Both the position numbers and the translations under genes were made by a program. The notes under the pieces were generated by a model. That model was not told where the DNA came from. It worked only from the letters and a program-made list of their open reading frames with translations, and did no database searches. 64,000 nucleotides of DNA. Source: Alphaproteobacteria bacterium (GTDB lineage: Bacteria > Myxococcota_A > UBA796 > GCA-2862545). Positions 29,381 through 37,366 of the stretch are shown here, piece by piece. The first letter of the stretch is position 1. Every line of letters starts with the position of its first letter. The DNA is taken from NCBI GenBank assembly GCA_020632925.1, contig JACKER010000009.1, positions 248,001 through 312,000 of the forward strand. The letters are read 5' to 3'.

Positions 29381-31248
29381 CTCGAACCTCCGGGGGTCGG
29401 ATCCCACGACGACACGGCGCCGTTCGTCAAGGCGTCCAGGCGCGCCTCGAGCTCGAGGACGCGGAGCCTGCGCCGAACCAGGTCGACCAGCTCGGCGCCC
29501 TGGGTGTCCCGTTCTTCGGCCACCAGCCGCTGACGGGTGGTCCACATCTCGCTGATCTGCTCGGTCAGCTCGGTGCGGTAGAGGATGGAGCCGCGTCGGA
29601 CGGCGGAGCCGAGCACGGCCGTGGTGGTGCCGTCGTCGACCACGACGTCGCCACCGACCACCAGGACCGACAGGTCGCTTCCGAAGCTGCCCGCGTCGAA
29701 CGAGTTGGAGCGGCGCTGACGCCCCGGGCGCCACGTCATCGTCCCCTTCACCTGCCACCAGGTGTCGACGTTGTGCAGCGTCCAGGTGTCGACGTCCCAG
29801 TCGTCGCCCACGTCCTGGTTCCATTGCCCCTGGAGCGTCAGCTCGGGGAGCATGGCCGCGACCCAGCGCCGCCCCGTGTGAGCGTTCAGCTCCCGCCGCC
29901 CGAGGCTGAGGTCGAGCAGCACGCCCAACGGGATCCAGTCCACGAGCTGGACCTGCGGCGGCTTGACCACCTCCGGCACCGGATCGAGGCGATACAGGCC
30001 GGAGGCCGCCGCCAGCAGCACCAGGCCGTCGCGCACCTCGATGTCCCAGCTCTCGTCGAGCTCGTCGACCCCCAGCGCCAACGAGGTCCAGGTCCTGCCC
30101 CCGTCCGCCGACTGCCACGGACCCGCGGCCGACGCGGCGAGCAGCGTCTTCGACGGCGTCCGGGCGAGGCTCGTCGCCCGCGGGACGGGACCGCCCGTGG
30201 ACGGGGTGGCAGGGCCGACGGCGGGCTCTGCGAGCCGCCACACGGTGTCCTCGGTCCCGATCGCCAGGGCCGTCCCCTCACCGGTCGGGCGAGCGGCGTA
30301 GACCTCTCCCGGCCACGCGGACGACAGCTCCCAGTCGAGCCGGTCGGTGGTCCAGAACAACCCGTCCACCGTGGAGACCCACAGGGGACCGTCCAGGGTC
30401 AGATCCGTGACCCGCCGTCCCTCCAGGGCGTCGACCCGCTGCCAGCGCCGCAGATCACTCGACAACAGCAGGCCGTCGGTGAGGCCCACCGCGTACGTTC
30501 CGTCCTCGAGCTCCGCGAACGCCGTCACCGCCTGCTCGAGCACCAGCTCCCAGCTCGCGCCCAGATCCTCGCTCACCCTCAGCCCGTCCGCGCGCGCCGA
30601 GAGGAGGAGTCCGAGCTGTGTGAAGCCCACCCGCGGTCGGGCGCGATCCCGCTCCCCGCCGATCACGGCCTCCTGCTCCAGGAACCAGGCGCCCGCGTCG
30701 AGCTCGGACTGCACCTCCGAGACGGCCTGCGCCGCGAGCTGACGAGCCTGCTCGGCGGCGTCCTGGACCGCCTGCTCGAGCGCCTCCTCGTCGAGGTACC
30801 CGTTGTCCTCGTAGGCCGACTCGGACGGCGAGTCCACCTGGGAGACGAGCTCCTGGACCCGGGCCTGGATCTGGAGCATGACCTCCTCGTCGCGCGACGA
30901 GAGCGCCAGCCCGGCCAGCACCTTGCGCCACCCCGCCCCCGCGTCCACCGACACCCACACCGATCCATCGAGGGCAGCCGCCGCCAGGATGTCGGCCCTC
31001 TGGAGGTGGATGGTGGCGTCCGAGACACGGTCGAGCCCGTCCGGTCCGATCGGCGTCCAGGTGCGCCCCGCGGCCAGATCCATCGGGAGCGCCGGCGGGA
31101 CGGGCACCACTTCCGGGAGCGACGGCGAGATCTCGTCGGACGCCTCACCCGCGCTGGCTCCGAACGGGACCTCGGTCGCCGAGCCGAGGTCGGGTAGCTC
31201 CGACGGCGGCTCCTGGGCCCACACGATGGACGCGGTCAGGAAGAGCAC
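29377..31248 (-). CDS. Exported WD40/BNR-propeller-like protein
   Basis: 623 residues, GTG 31248. The signal peptide is MLFLTASIVWAQ. The middle region repeats a beta-propeller blade pattern with Asp-box-like or YCF48-like turns: VWVSVDAGAGWRKVL, RVSEDLGASWELVL, QSADGGRTWTSL. An acidic helical insert lies at ~125-185 (LEQAVQDAAEQARQ). The last ~200 residues are strand-rich and Trp-rich, then close with a helix (LRVLELEARLDALTNGA) like that of the next gene. The protein is exported and may be a surface or periplasmic sensor or scaffold. The translational overlap suggests it works with the HhH protein. Confidence 0.65.
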   Translation of the reverse strand: MLFLTASIVWAQEPPSELPDLGSATEVPFGASAGEASDEISPSLPEVVPVPPALPMDLAAGRTWTPIGPDGLDRVSDATIHLQRADILAAAALDGSVWVSVDAGAGWRKVLAGLALSSRDEEVMLQIQARVQELVSQVDSPSESAYEDNGYLDEEALEQAVQDAAEQARQLAAQAVSEVQSELDAGAWFLEQEAVIGGERDRARPRVGFTQLGLLLSARADGLRVSEDLGASWELVLEQAVTAFAELEDGTYAVGLTDGLLLSSDLRRWQRVDALEGRRVTDLTLDGPLWVSTVDGLFWTTDRLDWELSSAWPGEVYAARPTGEGTALAIGTEDTVWRLAEPAVGPATPSTGGPVPRATSLARTPSKTLLAASAAGPWQSADGGRTWTSLALGVDELDESWDIEVRDGLVLLAAASGLYRLDPVPEVVKPPQVQLVDWIPLGVLLDLSLGRRELNAHTGRRWVAAMLPELTLQGQWNQDVGDDWDVDTWTLHNVDTWWQVKGTMTWRPGRQRRSNSFDAGSFGSDLSVLVVGGDVVVDDGTTTAVLGSAVRRGSILYRTELTEQISEMWTTRQRLVAEERDTQGAELVDLVRRRLRVLELEARLDALTNGAVSSWDPTPGGSR

Positions 31249-31296
31249 CCGCGGACTCTACCCTGCGAGGGCCCACGGCAGGTTACGCGGACGGCG

Positions 31297-32175
31297 ATGC
31301 TGGTGTTCGAGGCCGCCGCACGCGCGATCCGAAGTGGCCAGAAGGCCGCGCTGGCCACGGTGATCGGGGTGGGTGGGAGCACGCCGCGATCGCCGGGCGC
31401 CCGGATTCTGATCCTGGCGGACGGGGAGACCGTGGGCACTCTCGGTGGCGGAGCGCTGGAGCACCACGTCACCGCCGTGGGCGTCCAGCTGGCGCGCGAG
31501 GGTGGCTGCCGACGCCTGGACCTGCACCTCGTGCGCGACCTCGGCATGTGCTGCGGTGGGCGGATGGAGATCTACGTGGAGGCGCTGACGGTGCGCGAAC
31601 CCCTGGTGATGTACGGAGCGGGGCACGTCGCGGCCGCCGTGGCACCGATGCTGGTGGCCCTGGACTACGACGTGACCGTCGTGGACGACCGTCCCGAGCT
31701 GCTGACCCCCGAGCGCTTCGCCGGGTGCACCCTCGTGGATGGCGACGCGCGCCTGCACGCCCGGGATCTGCCCGACGACCCCCGCCGGCACGTCCTGATC
31801 GTGACCCACGATCACGCGCTGGACCAGGATCTGGGCGAGGTGCTGCTGCCGCGCCCCCTCGCCTGGATCGGCATGATCGGCAGCCGGGGCAAGCTGGCGC
31901 GCTTCTTCGTGCGGTGGCGCGCTGCGGGGCTCGACGAGGCGCTGTTCGGCAGGCTCTGCGCTCCCGTGGGGCTCGATCTGGGGGCGGAGACGCCGACGGA
32001 GATCGCGGTGGCCATCGCGGCCGAGCTCGTACGGGTCCGACGCCAGGCCGACCGGCCGCCCGTGCCGCTGTCCTCCCTGCCCATCGACGCCCGCGGTGGC
32101 GACGGCACCGCTCGCCCACCCTGCTGGCCCGATCCACCCGTCAGGCCGCGTCGAGACCCAGCCGATCCCGAATGA
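31297..32175 (+). CDS. XdhC/CoxI family protein
   Basis: 292 residues from ATG 31297. The N-terminal XdhC_CoxI domain has GVGGSTPRSPGARIL and the GTLGGGALE turn; a Cys pair MCCGGRMEIYVE follows, then a Rossmann domain with VMYGAGHVAAAVAP and IGMIGSRGKLARFF. XdhC binds and sulfurates the molybdenum cofactor before insertion into xanthine dehydrogenase-type enzymes, and the C-terminal Rossmann domain is a normal part of it. No molybdenum enzyme gene is in the window. The reading frame runs 35 bases into the convergent regulator gene, so the two ends overlap. Confidence 0.85.
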   Translation: MLVFEAAARAIRSGQKAALATVIGVGGSTPRSPGARILILADGETVGTLGGGALEHHVTAVGVQLAREGGCRRLDLHLVRDLGMCCGGRMEIYVEALTVREPLVMYGAGHVAAAVAPMLVALDYDVTVVDDRPELLTPERFAGCTLVDGDARLHARDLPDDPRRHVLIVTHDHALDQDLGEVLLPRPLAWIGMIGSRGKLARFFVRWRAAGLDEALFGRLCAPVGLDLGAETPTEIAVAIAAELVRVRRQADRPPVPLSSLPIDARGGDGTARPPCWPDPPVRPRRDPADPE

Positions 32176-32749
32176 GCGCCAGCAGCGCGTCCAGCTGCAG
32201 CGGCTTCTCGATGAACCCGTCGAACGGCTCGTCCCGCAGGCGGCGATCGACCTCCTGGTCCCGGTAGGCCGTGCACGCGACGACCGGGATGTGACGGGTC
32301 TCCGGATCGTCTCGGAGCGTACGATGGACCTCGAAGCCGTCCATGTCCGGCATCATCAGGTCCATCAGGATCAGGTCCGGCTTGAAGCGCGCGACCGTGA
32401 ACCCGGCCTGGAAGCCGCTGTCCGCCACCTCGACCTCGAGGTCACCCTTCATCCGGAGGTACTCGCGGACGAGATCGGAGAAGTCACGCTCGTCGTCGAC
32501 GACCAGCACCTTCTTCCGGCTGGAGCCCGACGCCGTGAGCTCCGCCGCGATGGGGTAGTCGTTGGTCCGGGCGAACGCGATCACGTCGTTGTGCGCGATT
32601 CGGCGATGTCCACCTGGCGTCCGGTGGGCACGGAGCAGGCCGGAGTTGACCCAGTTCACCACGGTCGGCAGAGACACCCCGAGGAACTTCGCGACCTGGT
32701 AGGTCGTGTAGTACACGGGTCCCTGCATGGGCGTCTTCTTCCGGGCCAT
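32141..32749 (-). CDS. Response regulator with N-terminal MerR/excisionase-type HTH
   Basis: 202 residues from ATG 32749. Residues 13-62 form a helix-turn-helix of the MerR/BldC/excisionase type (TTYQVAKFLGVSLPTVVNWV, then the wing HRTPGGHRR). Residues ~80-200 are a receiver domain with D85/D86, phospho-acceptor D130 in LILMDLMMPDMDG and the conserved Lys in FIEKPLQL. In most response regulators the order is receiver then DNA-binding; here it is reversed. It should bind DNA as a phospho-controlled repressor or activator. A histidine-kinase dimerisation fragment lies immediately upstream. Its 3' end overlaps xdhC. Confidence 0.85.
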   Translation of the reverse strand: MARKKTPMQGPVYYTTYQVAKFLGVSLPTVVNWVNSGLLRAHRTPGGHRRIAHNDVIAFARTNDYPIAAELTASGSSRKKVLVVDDERDFSDLVREYLRMKGDLEVEVADSGFQAGFTVARFKPDLILMDLMMPDMDGFEVHRTLRDDPETRHIPVVACTAYRDQEVDRRLRDEPFDGFIEKPLQLDALLALIRDRLGLDAA

Positions 32750-32833
32750 CGGCGGTCGAGTGTACCCAGTTCGTGAACACTTGTCCGAAACCGACCGATC
32801 CTCGGCGTCCGCCGCGGTACGCGATCGTTGCCC

Positions 32834-33055
32834 TCAGGGAGAAGGATCGGTGCCCTCGTCGAACGCCTCCGCCACCGCCTCGAGCTCCCTCGTGAGGCGT
32901 TCGGCGTTGCGGGCGACGACCTCGAGGCTGCGGCGCTGATCGGCGTTGAGCTCGCCGTACACACCCTCGAGGAGCAGCTCCGCGCGCCCCAGGATGACGG
33001 CCAGGGGCGACCGGAGGTCGTGGCGGAGCTTCCGTCGGAGCTCCTCGCGCGTCAC
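32834..33055 (-). CDS. Stand-alone histidine-kinase dimerisation (HisKA) domain protein
   Basis: 73 residues from GTG 33055; longer in-frame starts would overlap the FHA gene. The whole product is a HisKA unit: H-box RHDLRSPLAVILG, then helix 2 with RRSLEVVARNAERLTREL. No HATPase_c domain follows, so it cannot phosphorylate itself. It could be a phosphotransfer or decoy partner for the receiver protein next door or for the HisKA part of the cyclase at 25402. Alternatively it is a relict of a longer kinase, but I see no frameshifted continuation. Confidence 0.6.
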   Translation of the reverse strand: MTREELRRKLRHDLRSPLAVILGRAELLLEGVYGELNADQRRSLEVVARNAERLTRELEAVAEAFDEGTDPSP

Positions 33056-33110
33056 GGGGCTTCGCTCCGAGCGAACGGACCAGGTGCGAACGGCGCCGGT
33101 GGCGACCCGC

Positions 33111-34211
33111 TCAGTCCAGGATCCGGAACCGGAAGAAGGTCTCGCCGATGATGACCTCTTCGCCACCGAAGAGGCGTCGCTCGGTGATCAGCTCGCCGTT
33201 GACCAGCGTGCCGTTCGCGGACTTGTTGTCCTCGATGTAGAAGTTGGGGCCCCGGCGGTACAGCTTGCAGTGGTACCGGCTGACCTTGCTGTCGTTCTTC
33301 ACCTGGACGTCGTTGTCGCGGCCACGCCCGAGCGACAGGATCTCGCCCGTGAACGGGTAGATCTGCTCTTCGGCGGTGCCCTCCTGGTACAGCAGGACGG
33401 CGCGGCGGGGCTTCTCCTCCTTGCCCGCACCCTCGTCGAGCTGGATGTCCTCCTCGTCGCCGAGCAGGTCCAGGTCGTCGACCTCGAAGCCGTCGCCGCG
33501 GGCCTCCTCGAACACCACGTCGGAGTCCGGCTCGGCGATGTCCACGGGCTCGTCGTCGATGAGGACCTCGGGCTCCGGCTCGGGCGCGCGGTGGCGCTCC
33601 GCCATCATCGGCGTGGCAGCGGGGGCCGGCGTGGCGGAGAAGTTGTCGTCGTCGTCGTCGTCCGCGCCGAGCGACTCGTCCACGGGCTCCGAGTCGTCGA
33701 ACCCGATCTCGGGCTCCTCGACATCGATCTCGGGTCCGGGAGCGGGGCCCACGCCGTCGTCGTATCCGGACTCCTCGGCCAGACGGTTCCACAGGCCGAG
33801 CGCCTCCTGGAACCGCGTCCGCTCGTTGTCGAGGTCGGCCACGCGGGCGTCCGTCGTGTCGACGACGGACTTGAACTCGGAGGACTCGGCCTCGAAGTCC
33901 GCCTGGGACAGGTCGCCGATCGCCAGCCGAAGCTCGAACTCCTCGAGCTTGAACTGGCTCTCCTTGGCCGAGTCGAGCGCCTTGTCGCGAGACGTCTGCA
34001 GCTCCCCGATCACCTGCTCGATCTGGGACACGAGCGGCATGATCTCGGAGGCCACCTCGCGGCACTTCTCCTCGTTGTCCTTGATCACCTTGCCGACGAC
34101 GGCAGCGGCGAACTTCCGGGACTGATCCTTCGCCTTGGCGATGAAGCCCTGGTACTTCTCGAACTGATTGACGCGGTCGGTGAACGTCCGCAGCAGCTCG
34201 GCCTTGTCCAT
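33111..34211 (-). CDS. FHA-domain protein with coiled-coil N-terminus
   Basis: 366 residues from ATG 34211. Residues ~1-150 are a coiled coil (RTFTDRVNQFEKYQGFI, EEFELRLAIGDLSQADFEAESSEF split). A long acidic disordered region follows, with DDDDDD and many Glu/Pro. An FHA domain occupies ~275-366, with RGRDNDVQV, KVSRYHCKLYRRG and KSANGTLVNGE, the phospho-threonine-binding loops. It should read phosphothreonine marks laid down by kinases such as that at 58455. It is separated from dnaB by 194 bases, so it may have its own promoter; a GGAGCCT/AGGCTCC inverted repeat (34238-34244 / 34261-34267) lies there. Confidence 0.83.
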   Translation of the reverse strand: MDKAELLRTFTDRVNQFEKYQGFIAKAKDQSRKFAAAVVGKVIKDNEEKCREVASEIMPLVSQIEQVIGELQTSRDKALDSAKESQFKLEEFELRLAIGDLSQADFEAESSEFKSVVDTTDARVADLDNERTRFQEALGLWNRLAEESGYDDGVGPAPGPEIDVEEPEIGFDDSEPVDESLGADDDDDDNFSATPAPAATPMMAERHRAPEPEPEVLIDDEPVDIAEPDSDVVFEEARGDGFEVDDLDLLGDEEDIQLDEGAGKEEKPRRAVLLYQEGTAEEQIYPFTGEILSLGRGRDNDVQVKNDSKVSRYHCKLYRRGPNFYIEDNKSANGTLVNGELITERRLFGGEEVIIGETFFRFRILD

Positions 34212-34405
34212 CTGATTCGAGCTCCCCTCGGTCCGGCGGAGCCTACTGCTACCGAGACGAAGGCTCCGGGTCAAGGCCGCCGGCTCGTTCCACGCGAGTC
34301 ACTCCCACCGATCGGCCGTCGGCGGCGCAGCTTCGCCAGGGGGATCGCGTGTTCGGAGGGCTCTGCGAGCCACGTCGCGACGGCGCGCGGCGGCGCTTCG
34401 GTCCT

Positions 34406-35743
34406 TCAGAGGAGGACGTCGTCGTCCAGGTAGTTGTCGAAGCGCGTGAACTGTCCCTGGAAGGCCAGCTTGACCGTCCCCGTGGGCCCGTTCCGCTGCT
34501 TGGCGATGATGACCTCGGCGAGGCCTTTGTCCAACGACTCGGGGTTGTAGTAGTCGTCCCGGTAGATGAACAGGATCACATCGGCGTCCTGCTCGATGGC
34601 GCCCGACTCGCGCAGATCCGAGACCAGCGGTCGCTTGTCCTGGCGGGATTCCACACCCCGGTTCAGCTGGGACAACGCGATCACCGCGCAATCCAGGTCC
34701 TTGGCCAGCCCCTTCAGCCCGCGGGATATCGCGCTGATCTGCTGCTCCCGGGGCGCGCGGGGGTCGTCTCCGCGCATCAGCTGGAGGTAGTCGATGACGA
34801 TCAGGGCGAGCTCGGGCTGCTCCGTCTTGAGCCTGCGCGCGCGGGCGCGCACGTCGATGATGGAGAGGTTCGGCGTGTCGTCGATGTGGATGCGGGCCTT
34901 CCGGAGGTACTCCGAGGCGTCCAGGAAGCGCTCCCAGTCGTCGGTGCCGAGGGTGCCCGTCCGCACCCTCCCGGCGTCCACGAGGCCGTGGCAGCACAGC
35001 ATGCGGGTGACGAGCTGGCCGCGGCTCATCTCGAGCGAGAAGATGCCGACCGGCACGTTCTCCATCAGGGCCACGTTCTGCGCCACGTTCAGCGCGAGCG
35101 CGGTCTTCCCCATCGCAGGTCGAGCCGCGAGGATCAGCAGGTCGGTGCCATGGAGGCCCGCCAGCTTCTTGTCGAGGTCCGCGAACCCGGTCGTCTTGCC
35201 GGTCGTCGTCCCGCCGTGCTCCGCCAGCTTCTCGATGCGGACGAGCTCGCGATCGACGATCTCGCTGACCTGGTTCCAGGTCCTGGCGCTCCCACCCTGC
35301 CCCAGGAGCGCCACCTCCTTCGCCGCTTGATCGAGCAGCGTGGAGACGTCCTCGGGTTGGTCCCAGGCACGGTTGGCGACGTCCACCGAGACCCGGATCA
35401 GCTCGCGCAGCGCGGCTTTCTCACGGACGATCTCGGCGTAGTGCACGAGGTTGGCGGTCGAGGGGGCGTGCTCCGGCAGCTCGGCGACGTACCCGGCGCC
35501 GCCGAACCGATCGGGCTGCCCTCCCCGCAGGATGCGCTCCGAGACGGTGACCAGATCGATCGACTCGGCTCGGGAGCGCATCTCGACAAGCAGCTTGAAC
35601 AGCTGCCCGTGCTCGGGCCGGTAGAAGTCGTCCGGACGAACGACGTCACCGACCCGATCGAGGTTGTCGGGGGCCGTCATCAACCCCCCGAGGAGGGCCC
35701 GCTCGGCCTCGACGGCCTGCGGATACGGCCGCTCGACGTTCAT
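34406..35743 (-). CDS. dnaB: Replicative DNA helicase DnaB
   Basis: 445 residues from ATG 35743. The N-terminal primase-interaction domain starts with PYPQAVEAERALLGGLM. Walker A is AARPAMGKTALA near residues 206-217, Walker B LIVIDYLQLM. DnaB motif 4 (LRESGAIEQDADVI) follows. It forms a hexameric 5'-3' helicase that unwinds DNA at the replication fork. The start overlaps the rplI stop by one base (TGATG). The usual order in many bacteria, rpsF-rplI-dnaB, is kept. Confidence 0.97.
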   Translation of the reverse strand: MNVERPYPQAVEAERALLGGLMTAPDNLDRVGDVVRPDDFYRPEHGQLFKLLVEMRSRAESIDLVTVSERILRGGQPDRFGGAGYVAELPEHAPSTANLVHYAEIVREKAALRELIRVSVDVANRAWDQPEDVSTLLDQAAKEVALLGQGGSARTWNQVSEIVDRELVRIEKLAEHGGTTTGKTTGFADLDKKLAGLHGTDLLILAARPAMGKTALALNVAQNVALMENVPVGIFSLEMSRGQLVTRMLCCHGLVDAGRVRTGTLGTDDWERFLDASEYLRKARIHIDDTPNLSIIDVRARARRLKTEQPELALIVIDYLQLMRGDDPRAPREQQISAISRGLKGLAKDLDCAVIALSQLNRGVESRQDKRPLVSDLRESGAIEQDADVILFIYRDDYYNPESLDKGLAEVIIAKQRNGPTGTVKLAFQGQFTRFDNYLDDDVLL

Positions 35744-36186
35744 CAGGCCCGGATCACGTACACCCGCACGCTCGCGGTCACGTCGCGATGCAGGCGAACG
35801 GGGACCGTGAACAGGCCGATGTTCTTGATCGGCTCGTCGATCTGGATCGCACGACGATCGACCTCGATGCCCTCGGCGGACAGCGCGTCGGCCACGTCGC
35901 GGTTGGTGACCGCGCCGAAGAGCCGATCGTCCTCGCCGGTCTCCCGGCGGATCGAGATGGCCGTCCCCTCGAGGCGGGCCTGGAGCTCCTTGGCCTGGGC
36001 GAGGTTCTTGCGGCGGATGGCGTCGGCCACGCGCTTCTGGTGCTCGACCTGGTGGATGGAGCCCTCGGTCGCGGGGATCGCGAGGCCGCGGGGGATGAGG
36101 AAGTTCCGGCCGTACCCGGGCTTGACGTTGACGATGTCGCCGGCGTCACCGAGGTTCGTGACCTCGGACTTCAGGATCACGCGCAT
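35743..36186 (-). CDS. rplI: 50S ribosomal protein L9
   Basis: 147 residues, normal length, ATG 36186 after GGGAGG. The N-terminal domain KSEVTNLGDAGDIVNVKPGYGRNFL pattern (positions 5-28) is the L9 signature with its long connecting helix and C-terminal domain. It binds 23S rRNA on the L1 side of the 50S subunit. Between rpsF and dnaB, one base from the latter. Confidence 0.97.
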   Translation of the reverse strand: MRVILKSEVTNLGDAGDIVNVKPGYGRNFLIPRGLAIPATEGSIHQVEHQKRVADAIRRKNLAQAKELQARLEGTAISIRRETGEDDRLFGAVTNRDVADALSAEGIEVDRRAIQIDEPIKNIGLFTVPVRLHRDVTASVRVYVIRA

Positions 36187-36196
36187 GGAAACCTCC

Positions 36197-36694
36197 CTAG
36201 GCCCGGTCCGACCGGTCGCGGTCGGAAGAGCTGCTGCTGCTGCTGCTGTTGCTGCTCAGGTCGTCGTCGTCGTCGTCGTCGACGAAGTCGTCGTCGTCGT
36301 CACCCAGACCGAGCGCGGCCTCGGCGGCGCGGCGGCGCTGCTCTTCCTCGCGCTGGGCGCGCTGGATGGCGGCCTGCTCGATGCGGGTCTCGACGTCCAC
36401 GTCGGTGCCCTGGCGGACGGTCATGAAGCGCATCACCGGCTCCTCGTTCCGGATGCGGCGCTCGACCTCGGCGACGAGCTCGGCGGGCGCGAGGAACAGG
36501 AGGCGCAGGTAGTGGCCCTTCTGCTGCTTGGCGATGGGGTACGCGAGCTTGCGCTTGCCCCAGTCCTCGCGGTCGAGGACGTTGCCGCCGTTGCCGCTGA
36601 CGATGGCCTCGATCTTCTCGGCGATCGCGAAGACCGCGGAATCCTCGATGTCCGGCCGGACGATGATGATGGTCTCGTATTCGTGGGAAAGCAC
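36197..36694 (-). CDS. rpsF: 30S ribosomal protein S6 with acidic/Ser-rich C-terminal tail
   Basis: 165 residues, GTG 36694 with GGAGGGAG upstream. Residues ~1-110 are standard S6 (YETIIIVRPD, KRKLAYPIAKQQKGHYL). The last ~50 residues form an unusual tail with D-rich and S-rich runs and a final Arg/Asp mix. S6 normally pairs with S18 in the 30S platform. The expected rpsR gene for S18 is not in the 10-base gap to rplI. The tail could be a natural variant of the glutamylated acidic tail of E. coli S6; it is encoded by triplet repeats. Confidence 0.95.
   Translation of the reverse strand: MLSHEYETIIIVRPDIEDSAVFAIAEKIEAIVSGNGGNVLDREDWGKRKLAYPIAKQQKGHYLRLLFLAPAELVAEVERRIRNEEPVMRFMTVRQGTDVDVETRIEQAAIQRAQREEEQRRRAAEAALGLGDDDDDFVDDDDDDDLSSNSSSSSSSSDRDRSDRA
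36231..36302 (-). repeat. Triplet repeats at the 3' end of rpsF
   Basis: A CTG-type run on the plus strand (36231-36258) encodes Ser on the minus strand, with one TTG giving Asn. A GTC/GTCGTC run (36261-36302) encodes the Asp tract. Simple-sequence arrays of this kind are prone to copy-number change. Confidence 0.85.
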
Positions 36695-36742
36695 GGAGCT
36701 CCCTCCGGTGTCAGGATGTTCTGGAAAGGGTGTCGGGCGACG

Positions 36743-37357
36743 TCAGCTCGCCTTGCCGGCCTGGGGGCCGGTGGCGGGAGCAGGGCGTGGCCTCGCGTTG
36801 ACCTGGTTCATGGCGCGGTCGACGCCCAGGCGGGCGACGAGCACGACCGTGTCGGCGGCCTCGTCCACCAGCTCGGGCAGACGGGCCTCCTCATCGCTCG
36901 TGAAGTTGGCGAGCACGTAGTCCGCGGTGTCCCAGCCCGGCGGGGGTCGCCCCACACCGAACCGGACGCGGACGAACCCGCCGCCTCCGAGCTTCTCCTG
37001 CAGGTCACGCAGGCCGTTGTGGCCACCATGACCTCCCCCCTTCTTCACGCGGACGTCCCCGAACGGAAGGTCCACGTCGTCGTGCACCACGACGATGTCC
37101 TCGGTGCGGACCTTGTAGTAGCCGCGCAGCGAGGCCGCGGGCTGGCCCGAGAGGTTCATGAAGCCCTGGGGCTTGGCGAGCACCACCTGGTCGTCCACCT
37201 CGGGCACCCGAACCGAGTCGACCAACGCGCCGAGCTGCTTGCGCTCGACCCGCCCGCCGACCCGCTCCGCCAGGCGGTCCACCACGAGGAACCCGGCGTT
37301 GTGCCGCGTCCGCTCGTAGCGCCGTCCCGGGTTGCCGAGGCCGATGACGAGGTGCAT
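36743..37357 (-). CDS. pth: Peptidyl-tRNA hydrolase
   Basis: 204 residues, ATG 37357. The Pth signature includes VIGLGNPGRRY, the catalytic His19 in RHNAGF, and PQGFMNLSG with a later VHDDVDLPFGDVRVKKGGGHGGHNGL (residues split). It releases peptidyl groups from stalled tRNAs. It lies downstream of rplY by nine bases and upstream of rpsF by 48, so co-transcription is likely. Confidence 0.96.
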   Translation of the reverse strand: MHLVIGLGNPGRRYERTRHNAGFLVVDRLAERVGGRVERKQLGALVDSVRVPEVDDQVVLAKPQGFMNLSGQPAASLRGYYKVRTEDIVVVHDDVDLPFGDVRVKKGGGHGGHNGLRDLQEKLGGGGFVRVRFGVGRPPPGWDTADYVLANFTSDEEARLPELVDEAADTVVLVARLGVDRAMNQVNARPRPAPATGPQAGKAS

Positions 37358-37366
37358 CTACCCGAC

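Noticed and set aside
32834..33055. Considered a broken histidine kinase pseudogene
   Set aside because: No HATPase_c sequence remains in any frame of the flanks, and the small frame has a start and stop with no internal disruption. Kept as a small gene with moderate confidence.
36231..36302. Triplet run considered as a regulatory repeat
   Set aside because: It is inside the coding end of rpsF and keeps the reading frame; it encodes the Ser/Asp tail.
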